Source: Candidatus Saccharibacteria bacterium oral taxon 488 (GTDB lineage: Bacteria > Patescibacteriota > Saccharimonadia > Saccharimonadales > Saccharimonadaceae). From it: a stretch of 64,000 bases of DNA. Positions 15,283 to 25,315 of the stretch are shown piece after piece. Both the position numbers and the translations under genes were made by a program. A model generated the notes under the pieces. That model did no database searches. It had not been told where the DNA came from and saw only the letters and a list, made by a program, of their open reading frames with translations. Location: positions 496,001-560,000 of the forward strand of contig CP040000.1 in NCBI GenBank assembly GCA_013100805.1, given 5' to 3'. Each line of letters starts with the position of its first letter. The first letter of the stretch is position 1.

Positions 15283-17991
15283 GTGAACAAGAAACCCTCA
15301 GATAAGCAGTCGGACGCCAGCGCAAAATCGGCGCCGTCACGTCCGCATCCAAAGCCGGCAAAACGGCTGAGTGTCTACGCCAACTTGGCGAACAAGCGTC
15401 GACTAAAGAAGGATAAGCGCTCCCGCGAAAAAGCAGAGTATCTGGCGAGTTTGCCAAAGCACCCCGTCAAGCGGTTCTTTTACCGTCTCCACCCCAAGCG
15501 CGTCTTTCGCTATTGGTTCTCCAAGCGCGGCGGCTTGATGGTGCTAAAAATTCTCGGTGTCGCCATCGTTGTGATGATTATTCTGATCGGCGGCCTGTTC
15601 GCCTACTTTCGTAAAGACCTCGACAAGATCCGCCCGGGCGAGCTCGCCAAGCGCGTCCAGACGACGGTCACCAAATATTACGACCGCAACGGTGCACTAC
15701 TGTGGGAGGATAAGGGTACTGATAATTATAAGCTGGTGGTTGAGGCTGATAAAATTAGCGATTATCTCAAGAAAGCGACTATCGCCATCGAGGATCGTGA
15801 TTTCTACAAACACCACGGCATCAGCGTCAGTGGACTGACCCGCGCTATGTTTAGCACGGCATCAGGTCGACAGGTGCAGGGCGGCTCGACGCTGACACAA
15901 CAGCTCGTCAAGCAAGTCTTCTTTGCCGATGACGCCGATAAACGCGGCCTTAGTGGTATTCCACGCAAGATCAAGGAAATCATCCTGGCGATTGAAGTTG
16001 AGCGCATGTACAACAAAGAGCAAATTCTCACGCTCTATCTCAACCAGGCACCATACGGCGGTCGGCGCAATGGCGCAGAGTCAGCCGCTCAAACATACTT
16101 TGGCAAGTCCGCCAAGGATCTCACTCTGGCCGAGGCAGCGCTGCTAGCTTCAATTCCGCAAAACCCGAGCACGTTCAATCCGTACAATATCGCCGGCCGC
16201 AAGATGCTGTTGTCGCGCCAGCACACGACACTAGACTACATGCTGGAACAAGGCTATATCACCGAAGCACAGGCCAAAGAGGCCAAGCAGTATCCGATCC
16301 TTGACAAGATCAAGCCCGAGACCGAACAGCTAGCCGGCATCAAGGCGCCGCATTTCGTGCTCATGGTGCGCAATCAACTGGAGCGTGAACTCGGTAAAGC
16401 GGTCGTTGGTCGCGGCGGACTGACTGTCAAGACGACGCTGGATTGGAGGATTCAGGAGAAGCTCGAAACAGAGATGAAAGCCTTCTTTGACTCAGGCCGT
16501 CCGGGTCGAGTGCGCATTAGTAACGGCGCGGCAACGGTTGAGGACGCACAGACTGGACAGATTGTCGCCCTCGTTGGTAGTCGTGATTTTAATTATGCTG
16601 GCTTTGGGCAGGATAATGCCGCCACCGCCTTTATCCAGCCGGGTTCGACCATCAAGGCTTTCGACTACGCCAAACTGTTTGAGAATCGCGGCAGTAATCA
16701 GCAAAATTACGGCTCAGGCTCAATCCTCAGCGACGAGAACATAGACAAGATTTATGGCGCCAAGCTGAACAACTGGGATCGACGATTTATGGGAAGTATT
16801 TCTATTCGCCGTTCGCTAGCGCTTTCCCGTAACATCCCAGCGGTCAAGGCAATGTACATCGCAGGTAACGGCTCACCAAAACCAACCGTTGACTATATTC
16901 ACAACATGGGTAATACCAATTATTGCCAACAAGAGGAAGCGGCCGGCGGCTACGGCTTGTCAGCAGCCATTGGCGCCTGCGGTACGAAGCAGACCGAGTT
17001 AGTGAATGCTTATGGCACCTTTGCCCGCATGGGCGTCGCCAAGCCAAGCACCAACGTCCTCGAGGTAACCAACAGCCAGGGTGATACGTTAAAGAAATGG
17101 AAAGACGAGAGCAAACAGGCAACCGACCCGCAAGTCGCCTACATCATCAATGACATCTTGGGTGACGCGGACGCAGCGCGTGACTTGCACGGTTACGGTG
17201 CAATGAATGTGCCTGGCGTTAGAACCGCCGCCAAGACTGGTACTACCGACAAAAACGGCCACGCCAAGGATGTCTGGATCGTCAATTATAGCCCGGCGCT
17301 GGTCATGGGTATGTGGCTCGGTAATTCCGACACCAGCACCATCAACACCCCGAACTCGGCCTTTGGTATGCCGGTGGTGCGTAACGTCATGTCGTTTGCT
17401 CACAACGAGGTCTATACCAAACAGGGCAAATGGAAGCCAAATGATTGGTTCAAGCGGCCAAATGGTATCCAACAGCAAGGCAAAGAGCTCTATCCATCGT
17501 GGTGGAATAAAAAACAGGGCGAGACCACTGAAAAGATTAAGTTTGACCGTGTCTCCAAGAAAAAGGCGACAAATTGTACGCCAGCCGACGCCATCGAGGA
17601 AATTGAGGTCACCAAGACCATTGACCCGCTCACTAAGAAACCATCATACTCAGCACCTGAAGGTTACGACGCCAATGCTGATGACGATAAGCACAAATGT
17701 GACGACGCCAAGCCAAGTGTCAGCCTATCGCTTTCTGGCTCTGGCTCCAGCCGCACCATCACCGCCCGCGCCACCAACGGCACATTCCCGCTCACTTCAA
17801 TTGACATCCTCGTCGATGGTCATAGCGTCAAAAGTGAGTCAATCTCCGGTAGTGGTGGCAGCGTTTCGGTCGGTGTCCAAGTTGATAAACCAGGTCGGCA
17901 CATTATCCAAGCAATCGCCCGCGACGAAGGCTACTATACTGCATCAGACAGTGGTAGCTTCTCGGTAGGCAGCGGCTCAAGCTCCGACTAA
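15283..17991 (+). CDS. Class A penicillin-binding protein
   Basis: Bifunctional peptidoglycan synthase: a GT51 transglycosylase polymerises glycan chains and a transpeptidase cross-links them outside the membrane. 902 aa. A basic cytoplasmic tail (1-85) is followed by one membrane helix (about 86-108). GT51 has EDRDFYKH with catalytic E170 and GGSTLTQQ near 200. The transpeptidase has STIK (S455), SRN (515-517) and KTGTT (651-655). The C-terminus adds an Ig-like domain and a Ser/Gly tail. The start is GTG 15283: TATAAT (15271-15276) stands exactly 6 nt upstream and there is no ribosome site, so it is leaderless. The transcript ends at the terminator near 18047. Confidence 0.95.
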   Translation: MNKKPSDKQSDASAKSAPSRPHPKPAKRLSVYANLANKRRLKKDKRSREKAEYLASLPKHPVKRFFYRLHPKRVFRYWFSKRGGLMVLKILGVAIVVMIILIGGLFAYFRKDLDKIRPGELAKRVQTTVTKYYDRNGALLWEDKGTDNYKLVVEADKISDYLKKATIAIEDRDFYKHHGISVSGLTRAMFSTASGRQVQGGSTLTQQLVKQVFFADDADKRGLSGIPRKIKEIILAIEVERMYNKEQILTLYLNQAPYGGRRNGAESAAQTYFGKSAKDLTLAEAALLASIPQNPSTFNPYNIAGRKMLLSRQHTTLDYMLEQGYITEAQAKEAKQYPILDKIKPETEQLAGIKAPHFVLMVRNQLERELGKAVVGRGGLTVKTTLDWRIQEKLETEMKAFFDSGRPGRVRISNGAATVEDAQTGQIVALVGSRDFNYAGFGQDNAATAFIQPGSTIKAFDYAKLFENRGSNQQNYGSGSILSDENIDKIYGAKLNNWDRRFMGSISIRRSLALSRNIPAVKAMYIAGNGSPKPTVDYIHNMGNTNYCQQEEAAGGYGLSAAIGACGTKQTELVNAYGTFARMGVAKPSTNVLEVTNSQGDTLKKWKDESKQATDPQVAYIINDILGDADAARDLHGYGAMNVPGVRTAAKTGTTDKNGHAKDVWIVNYSPALVMGMWLGNSDTSTINTPNSAFGMPVVRNVMSFAHNEVYTKQGKWKPNDWFKRPNGIQQQGKELYPSWWNKKQGETTEKIKFDRVSKKKATNCTPADAIEEIEVTKTIDPLTKKPSYSAPEGYDANADDDKHKCDDAKPSVSLSLSGSGSSRTITARATNGTFPLTSIDILVDGHSVKSESISGSGGSVSVGVQVDKPGRHIIQAIARDEGYYTASDSGSFSVGSGSSSD

Positions 17992-18018
17992 CTCGCCCCC
18001 TTTTTTCCTGTGACACAT

Positions 18019-18047
18019 AAAAACCAGACCGCTTTAGTCTGGTTTTT
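18019..18047. terminator. Bidirectional terminator
   Basis: AAAAACCAGAC (18019-18029), loop of 7, GTCTGGTTTTT (18037-18047). It serves both the PBP gene and the converging PIN-TRAM transcript. Confidence 0.85.
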
Positions 18048-18068
18048 ACTTCTTCTTAGCCTTAGCGA

Positions 18069-18974
18069 TTATTGCTCATTAACCATCCGGATCAAGTCAG
18101 CCTCGCGCTGCGACTGAGTCTTGGGGCGAGTCGAACGGTGACTTTGAGCTGCAGCGCGTGGAGCATCAGGTTTCGCCGCCTTGCTGGCTTGCGGCCGACG
18201 ACCGGTGGAGTGCTGCTTGGATTGTTTGGGGGCAGCTTGAGCTGGTGACTGTTGCGCCGCTTCTTTTGCTTCTTTTGGCTCGGCGCAAACTTTCGCAAAC
18301 ATCATCTTGCCAGCGTCAGTTTGTAGGCTACGAATAATTTCAATGCGCTTCTTCTGGCCCAGGAACTTTTTGGCCTGCTCGACCACCACCATGGTGCCGT
18401 CATGCAAGTAGCCGACGGCCTGATGAGAATCCTGACCTTTTTGCGTCAATTCAAGCACCAGCTCATCGCCAGGCAAATAGCTCATCCGCAAACTCTTGGC
18501 CAGCTCATTGATGTTGAGGATCTGGATGCCTTCGACTTGCGCCACCTTGTTTAGGTTGTAGTCCAGCGTCAAAATAGCAGCGTTCATTTCCTTGGCGAGT
18601 TGCAGCAAGCGGTTATCAACGCCCTCAGGAATGCGCGTTGCATCATCAAGTAGCGTGAACGAGCCGCCCAACACATCTTTGAGTTCCTTCATGGCGTCCA
18701 TGCCGAAACGGGCGCGCTCACGCTTGGCGTGGTCAGCACCGTCAGCCAGTAGTTGCAATTCTATCAGCACACTCCGCGGCACGATGATCTGCCCCAGTAG
18801 GAACCCGGTCTTTGCTAGATCAACCACCCGGCCATCCATCAACACTGAGGTGTCGACCAAAATTGGCAGCTGCGTGCCACTGCCTGCCCGTCGCCGCGGC
18901 TTGACCAGCAGATATATCTCCGCCATGATGGCCAGCAGCATGATAATGATGATAAATTCAATTGTTTTTTCCAT
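18069..18974 (-). CDS. Membrane-anchored PIN-TRAM domain protein
   Basis: Resembles the C-terminal half of YacL-type proteins. One N-terminal membrane helix (about 5-25) is followed by a PIN nuclease-fold domain (about 36-160) with acidic residues D41 in VDTSVLMDGR, DGADHAKRERARFGMDA and LTLDYNLNK. A TRAM RNA-binding domain (about 165-225) precedes a basic Ala/Gln/Pro-rich tail. It probably acts as an RNase at the membrane, but the substrate is unknown. An AGGAA ribosome site precedes ATG 18974. It lies 25 bp after radA. Confidence 0.85.
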   Translation of the reverse strand: MEKTIEFIIIIMLLAIMAEIYLLVKPRRRAGSGTQLPILVDTSVLMDGRVVDLAKTGFLLGQIIVPRSVLIELQLLADGADHAKRERARFGMDAMKELKDVLGGSFTLLDDATRIPEGVDNRLLQLAKEMNAAILTLDYNLNKVAQVEGIQILNINELAKSLRMSYLPGDELVLELTQKGQDSHQAVGYLHDGTMVVVEQAKKFLGQKKRIEIIRSLQTDAGKMMFAKVCAEPKEAKEAAQQSPAQAAPKQSKQHSTGRRPQASKAAKPDAPRAAAQSHRSTRPKTQSQREADLIRMVNEQ

Positions 18975-18999
18975 AATAATTTCCTTTTATATAATAATG

Positions 19000-20349
19000 T
19001 TATTGTAAATAATCAATCAGCGCCTGACGCAGGTCGCCGACGCCGCGCACAAATGCGTCCTTATGAGTTTTTGGCGCGATGGCGTAGGTAAAGCCGAGCT
19101 TCTTCGCCTCTTTGACGCGGGCGTGCCAGCCTTGAGCGGAGCGCACTTCACCACCCAAACCGACTTCGCCAAACACCACCGCTTCGTCGCTGAGTTTGCG
19201 GCCAGCCGAGGCTGAGGCGATGGCCATGGCCACCGCCAAGTCCGCCGCTGGGTCACTCAGTTTCAAGCCGCCAACCACATTGATATAAATATCTTTGTCG
19301 GAGAGGTTGAGCTTGGTGCGCTTTTCCAGCACCGCCACCAACAAATTCAAGCGATTAAGATCGAATCCGCTGGCCGCCCGTTTGGGATAACCGAAATTCG
19401 TCGGATTGACCAACGCCTGAATTTCCACCAATAGCGGTCGCGCACCCTCCATGGTGGCGAGGACAATCGAGCCGTCGAGGTTTTGCCGCTCGGCTAGCAA
19501 GCTGGCTGATGGATTTGCCACAATCTGCAGACCGTCCTCACGCATCTCGAAAATTGCCGCCTCATTGGTTGAGCCATAGCGATTTTTCTGCGCCCGCACC
19601 ACTCGGAAGCCGCCGTAGCGATCACCCTCAAAGTTCAACACCACGTCAACCAAATGCTCCAGAACTTTCGGCCCGGCGATTGAACCTTCTTTAGTGACGT
19701 GACCGACCAAAATCACCGCGGTGTTCGCGGCCTTGGCGGCGCGAATGATGACATTGGATGAGTTGGTGATTTGACTGACCGAACCCGGCGCTGAGGCAAT
19801 TTCTGCCAGCGACAAGGTCTGGATGGAATCGACAATCGCCAGATTGTACTGGCCAGTCTGGATGGAGGCAGCGATGTCTTCAGCGCTGTTACTGGACGCC
19901 AATTGCAAGTTCTCTGAGTCAACCGCGCCCAACCGTTCAGCCCGCAACTTAACCTGTGATACCGACTCCTCACCGCTGACGTACAGGACTTGGTTTTGCC
20001 GGGCAATAAACGCCGCGACTTGCGCCAGCAGGGTGCTTTTTCCAATTCCCGGCTGCCCCGCCACCAACACCACACCGCCTGGCAAAAAGCCGCCACCCAA
20101 CACGGCGTCAAGGTCAGCGATGCCGGTTGCCAGCCGCGCTTGCTTGGCCTCGGCGGCCGTCTCGCTGAGCCTGAGCGTGGTGAGTACCTTGCCCTTGCCG
20201 CTGCTGCGGGCTACCGCCGACGCGCCCGTGTCAACTGGTAATTGTTCAACCAGTGAATTCCACTCGCCGCAATTATCGCACTTGCCGACCCACTTCGGAT
20301 AGCTGGCGCCGCACTGCTGGCAGATAAATTGCGACTTTGCTCGGGCCAT
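19000..20349 (-). CDS. radA: DNA repair protein RadA
   Basis: Hexameric RecA-like helicase that drives branch migration in recombination. 449 aa. The N-terminal zinc finger has C10, C13, C24 and C27. The ATPase core has Walker A GQPGIGKST at 98-106. The RadA-specific KNRYG motif is near 260. The C-terminal Lon-protease-like domain (about 280-449) is present. Its ATG overlaps the stop of the upstream HEXXH gene (TAATG), so the two are coupled. Confidence 0.96.
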   Translation of the reverse strand: MARAKSQFICQQCGASYPKWVGKCDNCGEWNSLVEQLPVDTGASAVARSSGKGKVLTTLRLSETAAEAKQARLATGIADLDAVLGGGFLPGGVVLVAGQPGIGKSTLLAQVAAFIARQNQVLYVSGEESVSQVKLRAERLGAVDSENLQLASSNSAEDIAASIQTGQYNLAIVDSIQTLSLAEIASAPGSVSQITNSSNVIIRAAKAANTAVILVGHVTKEGSIAGPKVLEHLVDVVLNFEGDRYGGFRVVRAQKNRYGSTNEAAIFEMREDGLQIVANPSASLLAERQNLDGSIVLATMEGARPLLVEIQALVNPTNFGYPKRAASGFDLNRLNLLVAVLEKRTKLNLSDKDIYINVVGGLKLSDPAADLAVAMAIASASAGRKLSDEAVVFGEVGLGGEVRSAQGWHARVKEAKKLGFTYAIAPKTHKDAFVRGVGDLRQALIDYLQ

Positions 20350-21326
20350 TATTTAACCGCCTTTTGACTATCAAGGCTTTGATTTAGCTGGTCAATCTTG
20401 CACCCCAATGCGTTCAATTTTTCGACATCAGTGTTGTAAGTGTCGACCTTGCCCTCGATAGTCTGCCGCTCACGACGAAGCGCCAGGCCGCGCTGGCTCA
20501 GCCGGGTTCGCTCAGCCTGAAACTCAGCTTGCGTCTGAAAACCGCCCGTCGTCGCCCGCTGATTAAATGCCGCTACATCTTGGTTATAGGCACTAACGCG
20601 TGCACTGTACGACGTCGTTAGCTGCTCAATTTCGCGCTTCCGCTTATCGAGACTGGCCGCCAGTGCATCAGCCTCGGCCTCGGCGCTAGTAAACTTTTCA
20701 TTATACTGAGCATGCAATTTTAACAGCGCCGCTCGATTACTAAAGTATTCGGCATAGTGCGCCTCCAGCTCTGATCCGAGATCAGCAAACTCTGTACCCA
20801 AAATCGAATGCAGCTCATTGGCGCGCGTACCCGGCTGAGCACGCTCATAGTACGCCATCCGCTCCTCCAGCTTTTTGGTCTTGACCTTGGTATAAGCCGC
20901 CTCCAGCAGCTCGCCCAGCCGCCGATGCTGCTCCGCCGAATAGCGCGACCAGGCTACGTGCAGCATTTCGTGCGCCGCCGTTACCTCTTTGATACCGTCT
21001 AGTTCCGCGTTCTGCACGTTATAAATGTGAATGGTCTCTTTGGCGTGGGCGTAACAGCCGACAATCGGGCTAGCCTGTTCGACACGACGGCAATCTTGAT
21101 TAAACTGCGTAGCGTTTTCCAGTCGCGGCTGCGCGAGATAAAAGCTAAATTTAGCCTTATCAGTCATCGTCGCCCGCCGTGCCAGCGTCGCTATGTCCTG
21201 GCTCGGTTGATACTGCCAAACCCTGATATGATCCAGCACTAGCTGGCGATTGAGCACCAGCCAGCTACCGCCGGCCACCAGCCCCACAAACACCACGACA
21301 CTAACGAGATTACGCAGCCGTAACAT
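20349..21326 (-). CDS. Membrane-anchored HEXXH protein with coiled coil
   Basis: 325 aa, no named family. The N-terminal helix (about 7-26) anchors it outside the membrane. Residues 115-130 read TAAHEMLHVAWSRYS, a zincin-type HEXXH (H119, E120, H123). Several Glu residues downstream could be the third ligand, for example in LEAHYAEYF. From about 205 to 325 it is a long coiled coil. Likely a surface metalloprotease or a metal-binding envelope protein. It sits between clpC and radA, overlapping clpC by 17 bp and radA by 1 bp, so expression is tied to stress and repair genes. Confidence 0.6.
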   Translation of the reverse strand: MLRLRNLVSVVVFVGLVAGGSWLVLNRQLVLDHIRVWQYQPSQDIATLARRATMTDKAKFSFYLAQPRLENATQFNQDCRRVEQASPIVGCYAHAKETIHIYNVQNAELDGIKEVTAAHEMLHVAWSRYSAEQHRRLGELLEAAYTKVKTKKLEERMAYYERAQPGTRANELHSILGTEFADLGSELEAHYAEYFSNRAALLKLHAQYNEKFTSAEAEADALAASLDKRKREIEQLTTSYSARVSAYNQDVAAFNQRATTGGFQTQAEFQAERTRLSQRGLALRRERQTIEGKVDTYNTDVEKLNALGCKIDQLNQSLDSQKAVK

Positions 21327-23781
21327 TGATCACCACCTCACGATTTTTTGTAGTTGCCACCAAGGCTACACCAGGGTGTGCCTGATCAGACAACAAAACG
21401 TCACTGAGTGGATCAGCCAACATTGTCTGAATCGTTTGTCTGAGCACCCGCGCGCCGCGCTGCTCATCGAAACCGTTGTCTATGATACAACGCTTAGCGC
21501 TTGGCGTGATGACCAGTGTCATCTGCTGCGCCTGCACTGCTTCTTTAAGCTCACTCACGAGATTATCGAAAATCTTGCCCACCACCACCGGCCGGGTCAA
21601 ACTCTTGAAATTTACCACCGCATCAAACCGCCCGATTAGCTCCGGCCGCAGCAACTCCTCCAGCTCGCGTCGCGCCGCCCGAGCATTGCGCTCATTGATA
21701 TCGTCCGCCCGTGAGGTATCGTCACTGTGCGAGCTAAAGCCCAGCTCACCGTCACGCACCATCGCCTCGGCGCCAACATTGCTGGTCAAGATCACGATGG
21801 TCTGCTGGAAACTCACCGACCGGCCGCGTGAATCGCTTAGCTTACCGTCTTCTAAAATTTGCAGTAGCAAATTCAGTACATCCGGATGCGCCTTTTCAAT
21901 CTCGTCAAACAGCACCACGCTGTACGGCTGCCGGCGAACTTTGTCGGTCAATTTGCCGCCCTCATCATAGCCGACATAACCAGCCGGCGCGCCAATCAAC
22001 TGACTGGCTGTGTGTCGCTCCGAAAACTCGCTCATGTCGATCTTGATCAAACTATTATCGCCGCCAAACACTTCCCGCGCCAATACGCGAGCTAACTCCG
22101 TCTTGCCCACACCAGTCGGCCCGAGAAAAATGAACGACCCAAGCGGCCCTGACCGCCGACTCAGCCCGGCCCGCGCCCGGCGAATGGTTCGCGCCAAGGT
22201 CGCCACGGCCTCGTCCTGACCGAGCACCGACCGGCCCAATCGTTGCTCCAGTGCCGCCAGATCTTTGCGCTCATTCACCGTCACTTTTTCTGCCGGCACA
22301 CCAGCCATCGCCGCGACCGCTCGCCGCACGTCATCCTCGGTTAGCTCCGGCAATGCTGGATCGTCAGCTGGTAGCTGCTTGACCTGTTGCTCCAGCTGTT
22401 TGATGCGAACCTTGAGTTCAGCCGCGCGTTGATATTGCTCAGCCTCGACCGCCGCATCGAGCTTGCCCGCTAGTTGTTTAATCCGCCGTGCTAGCTGTTG
22501 CTGTTTGGTTAGCTTGGCTGGCCGCTGCGTATTAACAAGCGCCGCCGCCTCATCGAGTACGTCAATCGCTTTATCCGGCAAATGACGCTCCGTCACGTAG
22601 CGCTGACTGAGGGCCACGCTCAGTTTGATCATCTCATCAGAAATCCGCAGTCGATGATGTGTCGCCAGCCGACTGGCTAGCGCCCGCACCATGGCCACCG
22701 CCGCCTGCTCATCCGGCTCCGCTACCGTCACCGCCTGAAATCGCCGGCTGAGAGCCGCATCTTTTTCGATGTGCTTGCGGTACTCGTCAAACGTCGTCGC
22801 GCCGATCACCCGGACCTCACCACGCGCCAACGCTGGCTTTAGGACGTTAGCCGCATCCATCGACCCCTCGGCCGAGCCAGCACCAACCAGCAAATGCAGC
22901 TCATCAATAAACAATATAATCTCCTGATGATTACGCGCTGCAGCTACGACTTTTTGTAATCGCTCCTCAAACTGACCACGAAACTTTGTACCGGCGACCA
23001 TAGCTGTCAGATCAAGCTGAATCAGCCGCTTACCGACCAAAAAATCCGGCACCGTCCCCGCTGCGATGTGCTGCGCCAAGCCCTCGACCACCGCGGTTTT
23101 ACCAACGCCCGGCTCGCCGATCAGCGCTGGATTATTTTTGCCACGCCGCCCAAGTACCGTGATCAGCCGCTCCGTCTCGGCCTCCCGACCGACCACTGGA
23201 TCGAGCAGTCCGCTCCGCGCGCGCTCCGTTATGTCGACGCCGTAGCGATCAAGAATCTTGAGATCAGCCGACCGACGAGCATGTGGCGCGGCACTTTCTC
23301 TAGACTCATCCTGCATCGCCTCTAGCTGCTGCCGATCAAACACGTCCTCTAGCGTACCGCGCAGCTCGTCCAGATTTACATTCATATCACTGAGCAACTT
23401 CGTCGCCCGAGCCTTGTGCTGCAGCAGCATGCTATAAACAATGTGCTCAGTGCCGATGCGCTCCTGCCCAAACTCTGTCGCCAGCTGCCAAGCCGTCCGT
23501 ATCGTTTCCAGCACCTCAGCGTTCATCCCTTTGTGAACAACCACCACCACGAATGACTGCGCGGTTAAGCCTAGCGCCAACTCCGCTCGATCCAGCGTCA
23601 CACCGCTCTCCGCCAAAATCTTCGCACCCAGCGACGAATTTTGCGCCAATACACCAAGCAGCACATGCTCGGTACCGACATACGGACTGCCGCTATTATG
23701 TGCCAGCAGCCCGGCACGCTCTAAGCTGGCCTTGGCGGTATCAGTAAGCCGAGATTCCAACTCGGAAAAATCTTCCGGCAT
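21310..23781 (-). CDS. clpC: ClpC-type AAA+ unfoldase
   Basis: Unfolds proteins for ClpP or for refolding. 823 aa from ATG 23781, which has GGAGG; an in-frame extension to 23841 overlaps nusA. The Clp N domain has two repeats (1-145). AAA-1 has Walker A GEPGVGKT at 222-229. A UVR-like coiled coil spans about 440-475, and AAA-2 has GPTGVGKT at 554-561. The middle insert is short, as in ClpC/ClpA rather than ClpB. The ClpP partner is not in the window. It is the second gene of the nusA-clpC-HEXXH-radA-PIN run. Confidence 0.92.
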   Translation of the reverse strand: MPEDFSELESRLTDTAKASLERAGLLAHNSGSPYVGTEHVLLGVLAQNSSLGAKILAESGVTLDRAELALGLTAQSFVVVVVHKGMNAEVLETIRTAWQLATEFGQERIGTEHIVYSMLLQHKARATKLLSDMNVNLDELRGTLEDVFDRQQLEAMQDESRESAAPHARRSADLKILDRYGVDITERARSGLLDPVVGREAETERLITVLGRRGKNNPALIGEPGVGKTAVVEGLAQHIAAGTVPDFLVGKRLIQLDLTAMVAGTKFRGQFEERLQKVVAAARNHQEIILFIDELHLLVGAGSAEGSMDAANVLKPALARGEVRVIGATTFDEYRKHIEKDAALSRRFQAVTVAEPDEQAAVAMVRALASRLATHHRLRISDEMIKLSVALSQRYVTERHLPDKAIDVLDEAAALVNTQRPAKLTKQQQLARRIKQLAGKLDAAVEAEQYQRAAELKVRIKQLEQQVKQLPADDPALPELTEDDVRRAVAAMAGVPAEKVTVNERKDLAALEQRLGRSVLGQDEAVATLARTIRRARAGLSRRSGPLGSFIFLGPTGVGKTELARVLAREVFGGDNSLIKIDMSEFSERHTASQLIGAPAGYVGYDEGGKLTDKVRRQPYSVVLFDEIEKAHPDVLNLLLQILEDGKLSDSRGRSVSFQQTIVILTSNVGAEAMVRDGELGFSSHSDDTSRADDINERNARAARRELEELLRPELIGRFDAVVNFKSLTRPVVVGKIFDNLVSELKEAVQAQQMTLVITPSAKRCIIDNGFDEQRGARVLRQTIQTMLADPLSDVLLSDQAHPGVALVATTKNREVVINVTAA

Positions 23782-23821
23782 ATCGCCCTCCTTTCGTTTT
23801 CGGCGATTCTCACGAGGCAGC

Positions 23822-24943
23822 CTATTCCGCCACCTCCTCAACCGCGCTCATCAAGCTATCCTCAATGTTTTTGCGAGGTTTTGCTTCAGGCTTAACAGCC
23901 ACCTTTGCCTCAATATCTAGTTCATAGCCAGTCAGCCGGCTTGCCAAGCGAACATTCTGCCCAGCCCGACCGATGGCCACTGATTGCTGATCCTCGCTGA
24001 CGTAGACCGTTGCTCGCTTTTCATCTTCATCAACTGTCACACTCAATACTTCCGCTGGACTCATGGCATTCGCGATAAAACCAGCTGTATCTTCCTCGAA
24101 CGGAATGATGTCAATTTTTTCCTGCTCACCAATTTCGTTCATCACCGCCTGAACACGCGTCCCGTGACCGCCGACGAACGTGCCGACTGGGTCAACACCC
24201 GGCAATGCCGATGCAACCGCCAATTTGGTGCGGCGACCAGCCTCGCGAGCAATCGCTTTGATTTCCACGGCGCCCGTTTCCATCTCTGGCACTTCCTGGC
24301 TGAACAAGAACCGCACAAATTCTTCATTGCCGCGGCTCAAGATCAACTGCGGACCGCGACCTTCGCGCTCGATGTCCTTGATGAACACCTTGACGCGACG
24401 ACCAACACCGTAGTACTCGCCAGGGATTTGCTCGGACTGCGGCATGATACCGACGGCCTTGCCCAGCTCAATTCGCACCACGCGCGGCTCAACCCGCTGA
24501 ATCGTACCAGTCACCACCGTACCAATCTTATCTTCAAATTCTGCCAGCACCACTTCGCGCTCTGCCTCACGCAACCGCTGCAAAATCACCTGCTTGGCGG
24601 TCTGGGCTGCCACCCGGCCAAACGTCATCACGTTGTGGGTTTCGACTGTCACTTCACTGCCCAGCTCAGCTGCCGGGTCAACCGCCTTGGCCTCGTCCAG
24701 GCTCATTTGATTGACGTCATTTTCGACTTCTTCAACCACCGTTTTAACAACTGACACCACAGCCGTGCCGCTGTTGATATTCAAGCTGGCACGCACCAAT
24801 TGCTCGCGCGTGCCGTTATCACGCCGCCACGCTGCCGCGATAGCCTGCTCGATTACCTCTAGAACGGTTTCTTCTGGCAGGTTCTTTTCCTCAGCAATCG
24901 TCCGCACCGCCAACGTCAACTGCTTAATATTCAAATCTTCCAT
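23822..24943 (-). CDS. nusA: Transcription factor NusA
   Basis: Binds RNA polymerase and nascent RNA to control pausing, termination and antitermination. 373 aa. Order: N-terminal polymerase-binding domain (1-120), S1 (about 130-195), KH1 (about 225-290) and KH2 (about 295-345). The acidic repeats of the E. coli protein are absent, as in many bacteria. AAGGAG precedes ATG 24943. Two promoters are possible: TATAAT at 24971-24966, and TTGACG/TACACT at 25064-25035 followed by a 5' hairpin. Confidence 0.94.
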   Translation of the reverse strand: MEDLNIKQLTLAVRTIAEEKNLPEETVLEVIEQAIAAAWRRDNGTREQLVRASLNINSGTAVVSVVKTVVEEVENDVNQMSLDEAKAVDPAAELGSEVTVETHNVMTFGRVAAQTAKQVILQRLREAEREVVLAEFEDKIGTVVTGTIQRVEPRVVRIELGKAVGIMPQSEQIPGEYYGVGRRVKVFIKDIEREGRGPQLILSRGNEEFVRFLFSQEVPEMETGAVEIKAIAREAGRRTKLAVASALPGVDPVGTFVGGHGTRVQAVMNEIGEQEKIDIIPFEEDTAGFIANAMSPAEVLSVTVDEDEKRATVYVSEDQQSVAIGRAGQNVRLASRLTGYELDIEAKVAVKPEAKPRKNIEDSLMSAVEEVAE

Positions 24944-25007
24944 ATTAGCTCCTTTACGCTATATTATTATACTACGTTTCACATCAAACGCCCAAGAGAC
25001 GAAAAAC

Positions 25008-25026
25008 TCCGACCTAATTGGCCGGA
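25008..25026 (-). terminator. 5' hairpin with T-tract in nusA leader
   Basis: On the minus strand TCCGGCC, loop AATTA, GGTCGGA (one mismatch), then G and five T. It starts about 2 nt after the predicted upstream nusA transcript start. It could end stray transcription, attenuate nusA, or protect the 5' end. Confidence 0.5.
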
Positions 25027-25034
25027 TGTTTAGT

Positions 25035-25064
25035 AGTGTAGCACACCCAGCCAGATAGCGTCAA
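25035..25064 (-). promoter_or_regulatory. Upstream promoter of nusA
   Basis: Minus-strand TTGACG (25064-25059), 18 nt, TACACT (25040-25035). Predicted start about 25028, giving an 85-nt leader to nusA. Confidence 0.5.
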
Positions 25065-25150
25065 GTTCAGCCGCCCCATTCGCCCATGTCAGCCCGTGAA
25101 TGGGTATGCGTGTCTAACAGAGGTGGGGGCTCATGGCCATACTACAATTA

Positions 25151-25192
25151 TTGACAAAAAGTATTGACATTTTCTACTAATAGTGATATATA
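25151..25192 (+). promoter_or_regulatory. Strong tandem promoter
   Basis: Two perfect -35 boxes TTGACA (25151-25156 and 25164-25169). The second has a 17-nt spacer to TATATA (25187-25192); the first has 18 nt to TACTAA (25175-25180). This is the best -35 match in the window. It drives the structured leader and small membrane protein. Confidence 0.7.
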
Positions 25193-25204
25193 TATATCAG
25201 CCTT

Positions 25205-25296
25205 TTGACAACTTACCGTAAGTTTTGTCAACTGCGCTTCGCTACCGCAGGTCGGATACCTACGGTGGCTTGAGGCGCGGAACGGCCGCACCTCAA
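25205..25296 (+). promoter_or_regulatory. Structured 5' leader with three hairpins
   Basis: Hairpin 1: TTGACAA (25205-25211)/TTGTCAA (25225-25231). Hairpin 2: ACCGCAGGT (25244-25252)/ACCTACGGT (25258-25266), one mismatch. Hairpin 3: TTGAGG-C-GCGG (25270-25280)/CCGC-A-CCTCAA (25286-25296). It ends 19 nt before the start codon. It may be a riboswitch, thermosensor or stabilising leader. Not a family I recognise. Confidence 0.6.
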
Positions 25297-25315
25297 CAAA
25301 GAGAAAGGTCATATC

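Noticed and set aside
23984..24754. 256-codon plus-strand frame
   Set aside because: Antisense to nusA with all NusA domains intact; His/Asn-rich shadow.
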